A DNA stretch of 64,000 bases, from assembly GCA_028095005.1 (NCBI GenBank), contig CM051459.1, forward strand, positions 256,604,229 through 256,668,228. Direction: 5' to 3'. This stretch comes from Rhynchospora pubera (Eukaryota; Streptophyta; Magnoliopsida; Poales; Cyperaceae). This document shows, one piece after another, positions 34,913-46,520 of this stretch. The notes under the pieces are model-generated. The model was not told the DNA's origin, made no database searches, and saw only the letters and a list, made by a program, of their open reading frames with translations. Numbering within the stretch: position 1 is the first letter of the stretch; the number at the start of each line of letters is the position of its first letter. The translations under genes and the position numbers were made by a program.

Positions 34913-36069
34913 CTGCATATAAGCTTTGTCACCTACGATAGAAGTAAATTTAATTTTGTAAGTTGAATGTGTCTGAAGAAAAGAAATAAGATGAACAAAA
35001 AATAAATACACTAATGTACTCCATGCATTGTTAGATATAATTCAGAAGAGGAAGTTGTACATGTATGTTGCATTCGTTTATTTTAGGGAAAAAAAAATCT
35101 GAACGCGGAGCAATTACCAGAGAAACCTGACCGAGTAAGCCTTAGGACAAAATTGTCTCCTCTAAATAAGCAGAATTACTGAAATAAATAGATTCAATAA
35201 ATAAACTATATAGCCTTATAAGTATTATATAGTCTAACCATAATATTAAAGATGATATTACAGGTGAGAAGAAGGAAATTGGGTGAAGCGAAATCCTAGA
35301 TTTCACTGTTAACTTTAAAACATCACTAATCCAATCTAATCAAATATTTAGTAACATTACTTTTAACTTTTCAGATCGGCAAACAAATAAAGAAATGAGT
35401 GTCCTAAGCTCGGATGTGCTTGATTAATATCATTCCTTGTATCCTCAAGCTACTATGTTGAAGAAATAGAAATCTCAACGAAAGTATACCTCAAAATTTG
35501 AGAAAACTGCAAGTTGCTTGGACATGCGCGAGACCTAAGGGTTTAGTGGATAAGATTAAGGAAACTGACGGAGGCAGCATGTTGCTCCTTGTAAAACATT
35601 TTCAGCCAAGTGCTAATATACTTTTGATAGTACTCCAGCTTCATCTGGCAAAAAACGGATGCAGTATAATAATCACTTTCTATAGAAAGTTGATCCATTA
35701 TATCAAGAAAAACAAATAAAAGAAGACAAATATTAAACTCAAGTCGCACCTAAAATGAAAGAAAAAAACAGTACGTGGTATCAAATACAAATACATACAT
35801 ATACTCAGTAATAGGATCATTTTTGTAAGTCTTTTAAATTCTGACTATTATTAGTTACTGTCTTCAAACTCGGTGAACTGATCGTAGAAAAATGCACAGC
35901 ATCTAGTATTTTACCAACCAACAATACCGAAATTTTAAACCCTGATATAATACCATAATGTAGGACATATGCCCTCACCAAAGTAAGATCTAGTCATAAA
36001 ACATTGAGAGTACCTTGGAATTTTCATTCCAGCTCATTCCTCTACGATATAGTACTCCCGATATGGTTC
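34913..36069. other. Intergenic, no gene supported
   Basis: A+T-rich; two open frames on opposite strands overlap at 35498-35749 and neither has a recognised motif. Could be the interior of a Helitron if the terminus at 34861 is real. Confidence 0.4.
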
Positions 36070-37148
36070 TTAATGATTAGATAAAATATTGTTATATTGT
36101 CGATTTAAGAAATCTTTGATCTGAATAGCTAAGTTTCTAATCACAAATGTATTCTTATGTGTCCTCTTGCATCTGGACAGCATATTCTTTAGATGCTTTT
36201 CAATTTTCACAGCGGCAACAAAGAGCATTTCAAAGCTCTTCTTATTTGTCTGCATCTTTATCTTGGCTTGAGTTTTCTTAGAACAATGGCTACCAAACAT
36301 ACAACATTGTTATAACAGATAAAATAAGAAAGATTACTAATTGAAATCAATCTTTAAAAACATTTTACCTTTTGGTGTCCGTTAACCTTGTTTGCTGTTG
36401 AATTATCTGAAGCCAAATTGTGGAGCAATGCATTGAGCACCAAACAAACAAACCGAATTATTTTTTACTACTAACTAAACAGAGCTCATTTATAGTTTTC
36501 AAATTAACTTCTAGGATTAAACAATACACTTATGTAACATAAAGCTGGTCCTAAAAATTTAGAACATTTTCCCTCGAGAGTACTTTTATTATGTAATGTA
36601 CATATTAAAGTATGAGGTTGAACTTACCTCTTCTATGTTCTCTGAAGCAAGAAGTTACCATTTTGATGCTTCTTACTGAGCTGTTATTTCACGGGAACCT
36701 GCATATAAATTAAGAAACCATACAATTCAATAAAGAGGGGTTATACCAAATAAGTTGTTCACTCCAATAAAAGGTACCATTATTAAGAAACCAAACTAAA
36801 ATGAATCAAATTTCTTTACAGAAAGAAAACAAAAGCGACACAAAAAATAAAGTTAGTGAGCCTTGGGAAGAACTCACCAAATCAGGACCAGTAGGTACAA
36901 AAATCTGTCATTAAGACATCAACCTGAATGCAACGTATGAGACACAAAAAAAAAGGGAAATAAATGAGGAGGATAGGTAATGAATTAAGAAATTGCAGAT
37001 GAAAATGGAAAAAGGAGATCAGAAAATTAGATGAATCAAAGCGAAAGGAACGAAGAAGAGGAGAAACCTGATATTTGCAGGGAAGAGCACAATCTATTAA
37101 CAGTACCCCTTTACAAAAGCAATCTTCATGTACCCTTTCAAAAAACAC
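36070..37148 (-). other. Unrecognised minus-strand spliced gene candidate
   Basis: Several segments look like linked exons: one ending in LLIDCALPCKYQ before a GT donor (about 37148-37075); one from a tgcag acceptor near 36700 containing ATG and reading MVTSCFREHRR, then a gtaagt donor near 36630; one flanked by tcag and gtaaaa reading NSTANKVNGHQK (about 36410-36370); and a frame at 36300-36070, basic, with CSKKTQAKIKMQTNKKSFEM. I do not recognise the product. Phases were not all reconciled, and parts are out of frame with each other. It may be a decayed gene, a non-coding transcript or chance. Confidence 0.22.
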
Positions 37149-37481
37149 TAAGATTAATAAACATCCCTTTTGATTTCAGGTGCCTAAAATAGTAATGCAA
37201 ACCGAACCAGGAAAAATACGAATACACAATCAAAGTTCATATCAAGGAAAAAAATACATGTTACAGTATATATTTCTACATTTTCCTTTTTTTTCTATTG
37301 TTATGTTTCTTAGAAGAAACATAGTGCCAAGAATGGAGTCAAATGGTGATAATGCGAAGACATTTCGTGGAAGAACTGCAATTACCATTGAGGACCCAAC
37401 TTATTGAGCATGAGCTAAATACAAATAACTGATTCATAGATAATAATACCTGGTTAAAGCAATCACTACGCGAAATTTCGA

Positions 37482-37910
37482 CTTCTGTAACGGTTAATAA
37501 AAGGCATTTGTAACGGTACACGTAACGTTACAGTAGCCCCCGTTACAGAATGTCTAATAACCGTTACAGATCTATAATGGTTATTATCTAATAACCGTTA
37601 TGGTATTGTGGACGGAAATGTGGTTACGGTTTTATGGAGAACATTTGTAACGGTTAATAGATAATAACCGTTACAGAAGACTGGCTTCTATAACGGTTGT
37701 TATATATTAACCGTTATCCTATTATTGACGGAAATACATTTTCCTATTTTTTTAGATCCAGTGTAACGGTTATAATCTAATAACCGTTACAGAATCCAGT
37801 CTTCTGTAACGGTTATTAAGGAATAACCGTTACAGATATTGTTGATATAAAAAAATAAAATTATGAATTCTGTAACGGTTATTCCTTAATAACCGTTACA
37901 AAAGACCTTC
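37482..37910. repeat. CACTA left subterminal repeat array
   Basis: At least ten copies of TGTAACGGTTATT or the reverse AATAACCGTTACA, often as inverted pairs separated by a few bases. Related CACTA elements bind their own TNPA-type protein to such repeats. Several pairs can form hairpins. Confidence 0.92.
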
Positions 37911-38142
37911 TTTTTTTTTGGATTTCGCCTGTTTTATTGGCTAGTCCAATTTTGCTAGCCGAATTGGTACCAAATTGGTACCCAATTTATATCATACAAT
38001 CCAACATGCAGCAGACAAACATATATCATGCATATATCAGATGTCACATATATATACCAAGCACAAAACATATATCAATATGTAGCAAAAATTAACAAAG
38101 TAACTATACATAGAGTTAACACCAAATCAAGTGAAAATTTTC

Positions 38143-41100
38143 CTAAAATAATACCCCATACATGAAGTCCATAACCTCCGAAACGACTGCATCAACGTCT
38201 TCGTTTTTATATGGTTGTCCAACCGGCTCGATATACTGCAATTTGATCATTAACAATTGATAAAGTCAAATAATTTTGTAAACCCTAAGCCCTAAACCAA
38301 TAAAAATATGAAATCCTAAAATAATAAATCGGCTTAACATTACCTCAGGGGATTCTCCGACCGTAGTCCAACTACTTAATATTGCCCTCATGTTGAGCAT
38401 TGTGAAATATCCACACTCTGTGCCGCCCCTTTGTATCGGTCCCTAATTAAGATTCCAACAAAAGAAACACAATCTTTTTTAGTTAATTTCAATTTCACAA
38501 ACCAATAATATCTTAAACTGATAAGTTCTGTACCTTAATTCGGTACCAATCAAATCATGTTCTGCTCTTTTGGCTATATCTTCCGGCTTCCACTAAATAC
38601 CGCTTGTATACCCTGCATGCAATATTATTTAAAACAACAAAATCTAATATTTTTTAATTTGAAAAATCTCATCATGCTTTAACTTAATTCAGAAAACTTA
38701 CGAAGATATGAATGGCTTAATATGTAACTTTGGATTCTTGCGTTCCAGAGAATCAACAAAGTGAACGGTGAGCTTCTCGACATTAATAACAAGGACAACC
38801 CAATGAAACCTGTAATTAATAGAGATTTATTATTTTGGTGGAATTAAAGGAAACTACAAAATTCTTTCATTAGTAGCCATATTGGTTATATTTCTTACTG
38901 CTGATTATACGGCAAAACAAGATAGGAGGATGGATTATCCATGAATGCTCTCGTTAGGTAATTCACCGCAGCGAGTTCTTCGTGTTTGAATTTCCACTCA
39001 GCCAATAACTCTGGATCCAGTACGGTGATGCTCTTGGAGAACTCATTCTCTTCTTGACCTGTTGAAAGTTCTTCCATCCAAAACCTGCAAACATGGATAT
39101 CAAAGTTCAACAATTTCAATTTTGAATGAATTGAATGAAGAAAAAAATAAACATTAAAGTTGAAAAATTCAAACCAGCAGTAAAATTTCACAATCGATTG
39201 AGATAGCTCCTCCCTTTTAACACTTTCGACAATATCCTCGACATTAACGTTGAACTTAACATCGCCATCGTGCGTACCCCAAGGATTGCAATTAGGCAGC
39301 TCAAAGTTCTTCTCTTCTTCTGGTTGGAGCATCAACAGTCTGTATACTGCTTGTTCGGATGGGCTCAGCCTGTCAATAATATCCTTTGGGCGGAGTGGAT
39401 CACGAGTAACAAACGACCCCGCACTTGGGACCTTTGGACTCTCCTCCACATTCTTCGCCGCCTCCTTCGCCTTTGGCTTCTTTTTGGCCGGCTTCTTTTT
39501 GGTCAAACTCTGTATTCAATGCCATCATATTAATAAGTCATTAGGAGAAATGTATGAAACAGATTGTCATAATTAAATAAAACGATACCTTGTGGCCTAT
39601 GTCCACCAAAAATGACGGCCATGGGAATCGGCCCCCTATATTATTTCCTAATAGCTCATCTGACCTACCAGGGACTTGCCATTCACGAAATTCATCGCCT
39701 ACTCGGAGAAGATGGACATATAATTGTTGATCAGTTAGAGGCACACCGTGTACGATCTGACCAACAACACTCGGAATAATATTTCCTTCGGCCACCTTAA
39801 TCCTCCGGTTGTTGTGATCAAAAGAAAAGAGATCGCACGGCATTTCTTCCTGAAATTCAGTTCAATCAGAAACCCTAATGCTGCCAAAAATAAATCTAAA
39901 GAGAAAAGAGAAAAATGATCAATATGAACCTGAACAACGCTTCTCGGATCCGGAGGCATATAGCTTGAGGCAACCGTTCGGAATAACTCTTCGTTTGGCA
40001 TTCCTGAGTCTACCTCAGCCTCAACGAATGGCTGGTACGGCGTCACAAATTGCTGTGGTGCTTGAATCTGCAATCCTCTACTGGCCAACCATTGTTTCAC
40101 GTCCTGAAAATTATGAAGCAACTGGATGATGAAGAATAGTTTTCATTCATTTTGATTACATTTTGATTGTCAAAAAGGATTACCTGAAAAGCTTGTTGTC
40201 TCGCCGCATTCATTATCTCCTCAGAGTGAATCAAGTCCCTTTTGGTTTTCTCAGCGGCTTCAGCTGCGACCCTGCTCATCAATTCTTCAATCTGGTCTAG
40301 TGCCATCCTTCATGTGCATTCTTTCTAGTCTTTCTTTTATACACATCTTCCTTCTTGGTCCATAAAGGATATCTCCTGATTCTTCCTGGATGTTCCGGCC
40401 TGTCAACCGCCCGATTCAAGACTTCTTGTTCCGGTATTGACCCGGAATTGATTTCACCAGACATGGCACTCAACCGACTGAATGCCTCAATAGTCGACGA
40501 ATCAGAGCTATGGAACGTGTAAGTATCTAACAAGCAACAAACAAATCTTATTAATAATCACAAAACAGAATTTGAAGTTAGCATATATAATAAGTCTTTA
40601 TATGTGTAAGTACCTTTATCCTTCGTAGCCACAGTCCTTCCCATGAAATACCTTTGACTTCTCGGTTCCAAATCGCCGATTGTAATGCTCGTGGAACCGG
40701 TCCCTTCAGAATCCCCGGGTATGACAATCTTGTCTGTAGGTTTCCATGAACCTTTTTTTCCTCTATAGCCAGTGGAACCCATCCTATGAGGCTCTTTCCA
40801 TTTCTTTCTCAACTCCTTCGCTTTGTTGCTCTTTTGTACAAAATCTGCACCCGTCCTTTTCATGAAAAATTCTTCCCATTCTTTTTGTGAGATTGGGTGT
40901 TTATCACATGGATTTTGGGGATTGTTTGGATCGGCATTTGTGATGTACTCCTCAGCAATCCTACTTCTATAAGCCCTGTGACTTATGCCCTTCGCTTTGA
41001 GAGTATTGTTCATGGATTTATCATCTTCGATGTTGAACATTTTCTGAAACATAACGAAACGTTAGTTAATTGGTAGCATAGAAATTTAAATTAGATGATT

Positions 41101-41434
41101 TAAGTGAAAATTTATTCACTTTGATGTCCAACCACAACTCAAGTCTGGTTTCCTTTGAAACGTCCTTCCGCCAATCATTAATTGTGATTGGCACTCTTGC
41201 TCTAGCCAGATACCCGCAATATGATGCAAATTTGTTCACCGCCTCTTCAGTACCAATTGGCACTCCTTCTTTGTCAAATTTAATCTCATATTTTTCCCCA
41301 GCTGCTTTTTTTCTCCTAAACTCTTCCATTGTCGTCCTGCTTCTTTTCTTCAGTTCAGTCGTCGTGACCTCTTCATCGCTTGATTCTTCCAAATCCTGTT
41401 CGCCCTGTAAATCTCTATCTTGATCTCCAGACAT
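38143..41434 (-). pseudogene. CACTA second gene with C-terminal Ulp1-like (C48) domain, broken
   Basis: Eleven exons with GT-AG borders: 41434-41120, 41043-40614, 40526-40184, 40103-39930, 39849-39589, 39509-39175, 39084-38899, 38809-38702, 38612-38534, 38442-38344, 38235-38143 (stop). Phases agree everywhere except inside exon 3, which lacks one base near 40305 (frame passes from ...KNAHEG to LDQIEELMSR). About 807 codons if unbroken. The N-terminal part (exons 1-2) resembles the Transposase_24/Ptta En/Spm domain. Exon 5 (GQIVHGVPLTDQQLYVHLLR ... WPSFLV) resembles DUF8039. Exons 8-10 carry a Ulp1-type triad: H in FHWVVLVI, D in VHFVDSL, Q and C in GPIQRGGTECGYF. A TGA at 38555-38557 lies between the Asp and Cys parts. 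A desumoylase-like role is inferred from family only. Confidence 0.85.
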
Positions 41435-41465
41435 ATCTATTAACAAATAATTAACAACAATGAAA

Positions 41466-41640
41466 TCAAGTTAACATAAACATAAACAAACATAAACATA
41501 AACATAAACATAAACATAAACATTAACAAACATAAACAAAACATAAACATAAACAAACATAAACATAAACATAAACATTAACATTAACATTAACATAAAC
41601 AAAATATATTAACATAAACATAAACATTAAACGACAAGTT
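41466..41640. repeat. AAACAT-type hexanucleotide repeat
   Basis: An imperfect run of ataaac/aaacat with interspersed attaac units between two minus-strand frames of the CACTA element. Not telomeric (no CCCTAAA). Confidence 0.85.
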
Positions 41641-41686
41641 CAATATTAAATAACAAAATACATTAACATAAATCTAAATCCTAAAA

Positions 41687-41965
41687 CTAGTGTTCATCAT
41701 CCGACAAAACAATGACTTCATCATCTGATATTTCAATTACTTCTTCTTTCCACTCTGTGTACGGTGCCACAAGCTTGTCAATCAAAAGCTTGAAAAACAT
41801 TGCATGCTGTTCATATTTTGAGAGGCTTGGCTGGTCTTGGTTTTGAGAGGCTTGGTTTTGGTTCGTTTGGTTTTGAGAGGATGGATTGACACAAACTTTG
41901 CGCCTAACGTACACTCGTTCGATCGGTTTTTTTCCCTTTGAATTGCTTCCTTCACCTTTCTCCAT
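41687..41965 (-). CDS. Short CACTA frame, unknown, acidic C-terminus
   Basis: A 92-codon frame starting MEKGEGSNSKGKKPIERVYV, with a Gln/Asn-rich middle (residues about 29-46) and an acidic end EVIEISDDEVIVLSDDEH. The EVIEISDDE and EVIVLSDDE repeats resemble SUMO-interacting motifs (hydrophobic core followed by acidic residues), which is suggestive beside a gene with a Ulp1-like domain. It sits between the TNP2 unit and the second gene, same strand, and may be an exon or a separate small protein. I do not recognise a family. Confidence 0.4.
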   Translation of the reverse strand: MEKGEGSNSKGKKPIERVYVRRKVCVNPSSQNQTNQNQASQNQDQPSLSKYEQHAMFFKLLIDKLVAPYTEWKEEVIEISDDEVIVLSDDEH

Positions 41966-42180
41966 TACTACCTAATTAAAACACCATATATAATATATAT
42001 TAATGTTTGCCGCAATGTTCAATTTATTCAAACATGGACAAGTTTAAAATTCATTTAATTAAAACATACAATAATATTCAAACATGAATTCATACACAAA
42101 TAAAATAAACTTAAATTACATAGATAAAGTTCACACAACATAACATAGATAATTTTATTAATTCCTAAGACAATTCAACC

Positions 42181-42438
42181 CTAATTCTTGTCCTCTTCCT
42201 TAACCTCCTTATTCTTCTTGTCCTCCTCCTTATTCTCACTGGATCCCTCATCTATTTTAACTCCCATACTAAAATCAGGGCTCCTTTCACAGCCTGGAGG
42301 GAGACGACGTACGGCCGAGACAGCCCTTCTCTTGGGAGGTCCGTATAACGGGACCCTTTTTGGTACCACCGTAGGTGTTTCCTCCCCCACCTTGGATGTT
42401 TCCTCCCCCACCTTATTCACGTTTTGATCCTTCTCCAT
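42181..42438 (-). CDS. Short CACTA frame with SAVRRLPPGC motif
   Basis: An 85-codon frame starting MEKDQNVNKVGEETSKVGEE, with PKRRAVSAVRRLPPGC in the middle and a Glu/Lys-rich tail. The (V/I)SAxRxFPPGCG pattern also occurs in SUVH-type methyltransferase linkers; whether that is meaningful here is unknown. It follows the truncated transposase unit and precedes the 41687-41965 frame on the same strand. Possibly an exon of the second CACTA gene; no joining was proven. Confidence 0.4.
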   Translation of the reverse strand: MEKDQNVNKVGEETSKVGEETPTVVPKRVPLYGPPKRRAVSAVRRLPPGCERSPDFSMGVKIDEGSSENKEEDKKNKEVKEEDKN

Positions 42439-42546
42439 CTAATTTCCATTTTAAATAAAATTCTTAACTTCTTATCCATAATCAATTCACAATTCCTTAT
42501 CCATAATCAATTCATATGCACATCTATTCCTAGCACAGTTCCTTAT

Positions 42547-42690
42547 AAGGTGAACAAATATTGTGCTTTAAGTGAACATTTGTGCTAAATAAGGTGAACA
42601 AATATTGTGCTTTAAGTGAACATTTGTGCTATATAAGGTGAAGAAATAGTGTGCTTTAAGTGAACATTTGTGCTATATAAGGTGAACATT
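42547..42690. repeat. 44-bp minisatellite, three copies plus a partial one
   Basis: Units begin aaggtgaacaaatattgtgc at 42547, 42591 and 42635, with a partial unit at 42679. The transposase frame ends inside the partial unit. Confidence 0.93.
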
Positions 42691-45168
42691 GGAAGTTAAT
42701 GTATAACCTTTTCCTTCAACTCTACCCTCATGTCGAGACTTTGGAAGACCGATTGGTTGTACATCCTGCAAATAATCGATGTAGTACTCAATAACCTCCT
42801 CGGCCACATATCCTTCCACTATGCTTCCTTCTGGTTTAGATCGGCTACGAACAAGCCCCTTCAATTGACCCATGGCTCTTTCGAAAGGATACATGTATCG
42901 TAGAAATACAGGACCACACATTTTTATCTCTCTAACTAAATGAATGGTCAAATGCACCATGGACTCAAAAAACGATGGCGGAAAGTACATTTCCAGCTCA
43001 CATAGGGTTAGTATAACACATTCTTGTAACTTGTCCAAACTATTCGGATCAATCACTTTAGAGCAAATGGAATTAAAGAAAAAACACAACTTAGTGATGG
43101 TTTTCCTCACTTCTTCCCTTAGAATTCCTCGAATTGCGACCGGAAGTAACTGGGTCAGTAGGACGTGATAATCATGTGACTTCATACCAAGTAATTTGTT
43201 GTCCTTAATAGAAACCTTTCTTGATATATTCGAGGAATAACCAGTAGGAACCTTAATAGATTTCAGGCATTCTAATAAGTTTTTTTTCTCTTGCTTTGAT
43301 AAATTAAATTGTGCTGCAGGTAGCCAAGTTCGGCTTTTTCCCTTATCTTGTGCCGCTAGTTCTTGCCGGATCCCTATTTCAACCATGTCCTTCCTCGCAT
43401 TTACGCCATCTTTAGTTTTCCCTTGAATTTCCAACATGCAACCGATCAAAGCTTCACATATGTTCTTTATTATGTGCATCGCATCTAAGCAATGCCTAAT
43501 CTCCAAACTCTGCTAATATTCAAGATTCCAGAATATAGACTTCTTCTTCCATATCCCCTTGGGTATCTCATTTGCAAATTTCTTACCAAATTTTACATTA
43601 ATGTCCTTCACCTGTCGATACACCCTTGAACCGGATAACGGTATTGGGGCCTTGTCTTTTTCTACTGTACCGTCAAACCTTTTCTTGTCTCGACGGTAAG
43701 GGTGATTGCGGTTCTTAATAAACCTCCGGTGTCCCAAGTAAACATTTTTTCTAGAGTTTTTCAGGTACACAGAATGGGTGTTTTCAATGCAAATAGGACA
43801 CGCTTTCGCTCCTTTATTCCTATACCCTGACAGGTTTCCGTATGCAGGAAAATCATTGATTGTGCAAAATATCATGGCACGGAGGTTAAACTCACTTCTA
43901 GAGTGTGCATCATATATTTTCATTCCATTCTGCCACAATTCACCAAGGTCATCTATTAATGGAGCCAAGTACACATCTATATCATTACCTGGTTGTTTGG
44001 GACCAGAAATCAACAAGGGCATCATCATGTATCTCCTTTTCATGCATAGCCAGGGAGGAAGATTGTAAATACACAATAAGACCGGCCACGTAGTCTGCCG
44101 GCTACTAATGTTGCCGTAAGGATTCATCCCGTCTGTACATAAACCCAATCTCAGATTTCTAGGTTCATTGCCGAAATCTTCAAATTCCCTATCTATATTT
44201 ATCCAATCCGGAGAGTCTGCTGGGTGTCTGAGCATGCTATCGCCTTTTTTCCTGCAGTCTGCGTGTCATCTTAACAATTTGGCATCCTTCGCGTTAGAGA
44301 AAAGCCGCTGGAATCTTGGTATTATTGGTAGATAAAACACCACTTTCGTAGCTGGTCCCTTACTACCTTCATCTTCAATTTGATCGTCCCTCGGTTTATA
44401 CCGTGACGCATTACACTTTGGACATTTATGCAAGTGTCCGTACTCATTCCGGAATAATATGCAGTCATTTGGACATGCATGAATTCTCTCAACTCCAATT
44501 TTTAAAGGACATAACATCTTTTTAGCCTCATAAATTGAATCTGGCAACTGGTTCCCTTTTGGAAGAAATTCTTTATGTAATAGTTTGAGCAAAGATGTGA
44601 AACTTGCATCACTCCATCCATTTTTGGCTTTAAGATTGAACAATTTGAAAACAGCATTAAGTTTTGACAATTCACAACCAGGATATAAAGCTATTTTATC
44701 TTCTTCACGTAACATACCAAAAATTTCAACATTATCAATAAAATTATCATCCACATTGTTCACAATTTCATCTAAATCAGCATTAAATTCTGAGTTATCT
44801 ACATTTCTATCATCATCTACATTCTCATCATCAAATACATTGACATCATCAATTTCATCATCCAATGATACATTTTCTTCCTCATACACACAATCCAATA
44901 CATTTGTGATATTACAACCATCCCCCCCATTCTCTCCATGGAGTGTCCACCGACCATAATCCGGTTGAAATCCATTTATAATCAAATGAGCTTTCACTTC
45001 TTCAAAATTAGACCACTTCAACAAATTCTGACAAACACGACAAGGACAATACATTTTATCATCTTCTTTCATTTTCAAATTCTCTTTAGCACAAACCATA
45101 AATTCTTCAAGTCCTCTCAAAAATGTAGACGAGCATCGATTACTTAAGTACATCCACGTCCGATCCAT
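42673..45168 (-). pseudogene. TNP2-type CACTA transposase, two in-frame stops
   Basis: Start chosen at 45168 (MDRTWMYLS), directly after a ttgttcag acceptor-like sequence; the upstream ATG at 45219 would add an unconserved leader. N-terminus matches the Transpos_assoc domain (CPCRVCQN). The centre matches Transposase_21 (LGLCTDGMNPYGN, WPVLLCIYNLPPWLCMKRRY, GPKQPGNDIDVYL, FCTINDFPAYGNLSGY). The later part matches the DUF4218 neighbourhood (RHCLDAMHIIKNICEALIG, FFESMVHLTIHL, YMYPFERAMGQLKG, GLPKSRHEGR). One reading frame continues throughout but is cut by TGA at 44266-44268 and TAG at 43513-43515, both where the family has tryptophan. The C-terminal part expected after KSRHEGR is missing; the frame ends in the 44-bp repeats. 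Confidence 0.92.
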
Positions 45169-45252
45169 CTGAACAACAAAATTTATGCAAATTATTAGGG
45201 TTTCGGACCAATTTGTCATATTAGGTTTTCGGACCGGTCACCATCCTAGCCC

Positions 45253-45483
45253 GCTCTTTGGATACTCTGTCTCATTAGCGAGCGTACGTTAGATGCAATG
45301 TGCTATCTGAGAAAAATTCGGTATCATTTCCCCTTATGTTCCCTGAATACGCCAACACACGATTGCTCGTGCGTACGTATCCGTGGGAACACAAGGGAAA
45401 TGCCGCCGAATTTTTCTCAGACAACACATTGCATCTAACGTACAACTCGCTGTCCTAAATGAGACAGATCGTATCCAAAGAGC
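45253..45483. repeat. Long inverted repeat upstream of the CACTA transposase
   Basis: The left arm begins gctctttggatac (45253) and the right arm ends gtatccaaagagc (45483). The arms match over most of about 100 bp each (ctgtctcatt, cgtacgttagatgcaatgtg, ctgagaaaaattcgg) around a short loop near 45355-45378. It lies just upstream of the transposase start, so it could be promoter or 5' leader DNA with strong secondary structure. Confidence 0.9.
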
Positions 45484-45538
45484 AGTACTCCCGACCGGGA
45501 GTACTATCCGAGATTAATCCCTAATGGATTAATCTCGG
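45484..45538. repeat. Two adjacent perfect hairpins
   Basis: agtactcccg and cgggagtact (45484-45505) form a 10-bp stem with a 2-base spacer. ccgagattaatcc and ggattaatctcgg (45508-45538) form a 13-bp stem with a 5-base loop. They directly follow the long inverted repeat inside the CACTA element. Confidence 0.92.
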
Positions 45539-46044
45539 ACGGGCAATGACCTAAATTCAGTTAAGTTCCGGTATTTGGTTCCTATATGACAATACGAAAT
45601 TCATGCCTATATATATATGCAAATTATTAACGAAATGCAAATAATTTAAAAAAAGAGAAGTTCATGAAAATATACTTTCAATTGTGTGCCTTCCGATCCG
45701 TTGAATCGTGCGACTTATCCGGCCGATGTAAGATCTTCTCCTATTCAATGATATCTTATAATATATAAAAAACAAAAATAACCATAAATTAATGAAAAAA
45801 TCGAAATAAATAAGAAAAAAATGTAAAAAAAATACGGTTCAAATTTAATTTTTTTACCTTAAATCTGCTCTCCTTCTTATTCTCTTTCTAATTATTATTT
45901 TTTCAGAATTTTTATAAATTTTTGGCTATTTTTTTGGAGTGAAGCCACCACCACAAATCGCAATAAATGAGAAGATCAGAAAAGAGTTAAGTGATGCGGC
46001 GCTAGCGCTGTGAGTTTGTTGGGATGGGGAGAAGACCTAAATAC

Positions 46045-46520
46045 AGATATATTCTGTAACGGTTATTAAAATATAACCGTTACAGAATCATAAAAAATTA
46101 TAAAAAAAGCCGTTACAGAATCATACAAAAATTAATAAAATTCGTCCCATATCAGTAACGGTTATTAGTAAATAACCGTTACAGAATCATTAAAAAATAA
46201 AAAAAAACGTTAACCTACTGTAACGGTTATTTACTAATAACCGTTACAGAAGATTGTTGATATTATATAATTTCTTTTTTCTTTTCTGTAACGGTTGATG
46301 GATAATAACCGTTACAGAATATAAGAAATCTGTAACGGTTCTAATCCAACAACCGTTACAGAAGGTTGATGCATTTTTTTCCCTGACCATGACGGAAATA
46401 TTATTACGGTTGTTTAATAATAACCGTTACAGATTTGTGGCGCCAATTTTCCCGCCTAATGCCTCACTATTCTATAACGGTTATTTCAAAAACCGTTACA
46501 GAAGTGCCGTTACAGAAGGT
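46045..46520. repeat. CACTA right subterminal repeat array
   Basis: Multiple TGTAACGGTTATT and AATAACCGTTACA copies in both orientations, mirroring the left array and ending within 20 bp of the terminal inverted repeat. Confidence 0.92.

Noticed and set aside
39250..40129. Plus-strand frames at 39250-39576 and 39878-40129
   Set aside because: Antisense to well-supported exons of the second CACTA gene.
41466..41640. Interstitial telomeric repeat
   Set aside because: The unit is AAACAT-like, not CCCTAAA.
42944..45147. Plus-strand frames in the CACTA transposase region
   Set aside because: Antisense to the TNP2 pseudogene; the Ser-rich one at 44585-44959 only mirrors an Asp/Glu/Asn-rich segment.
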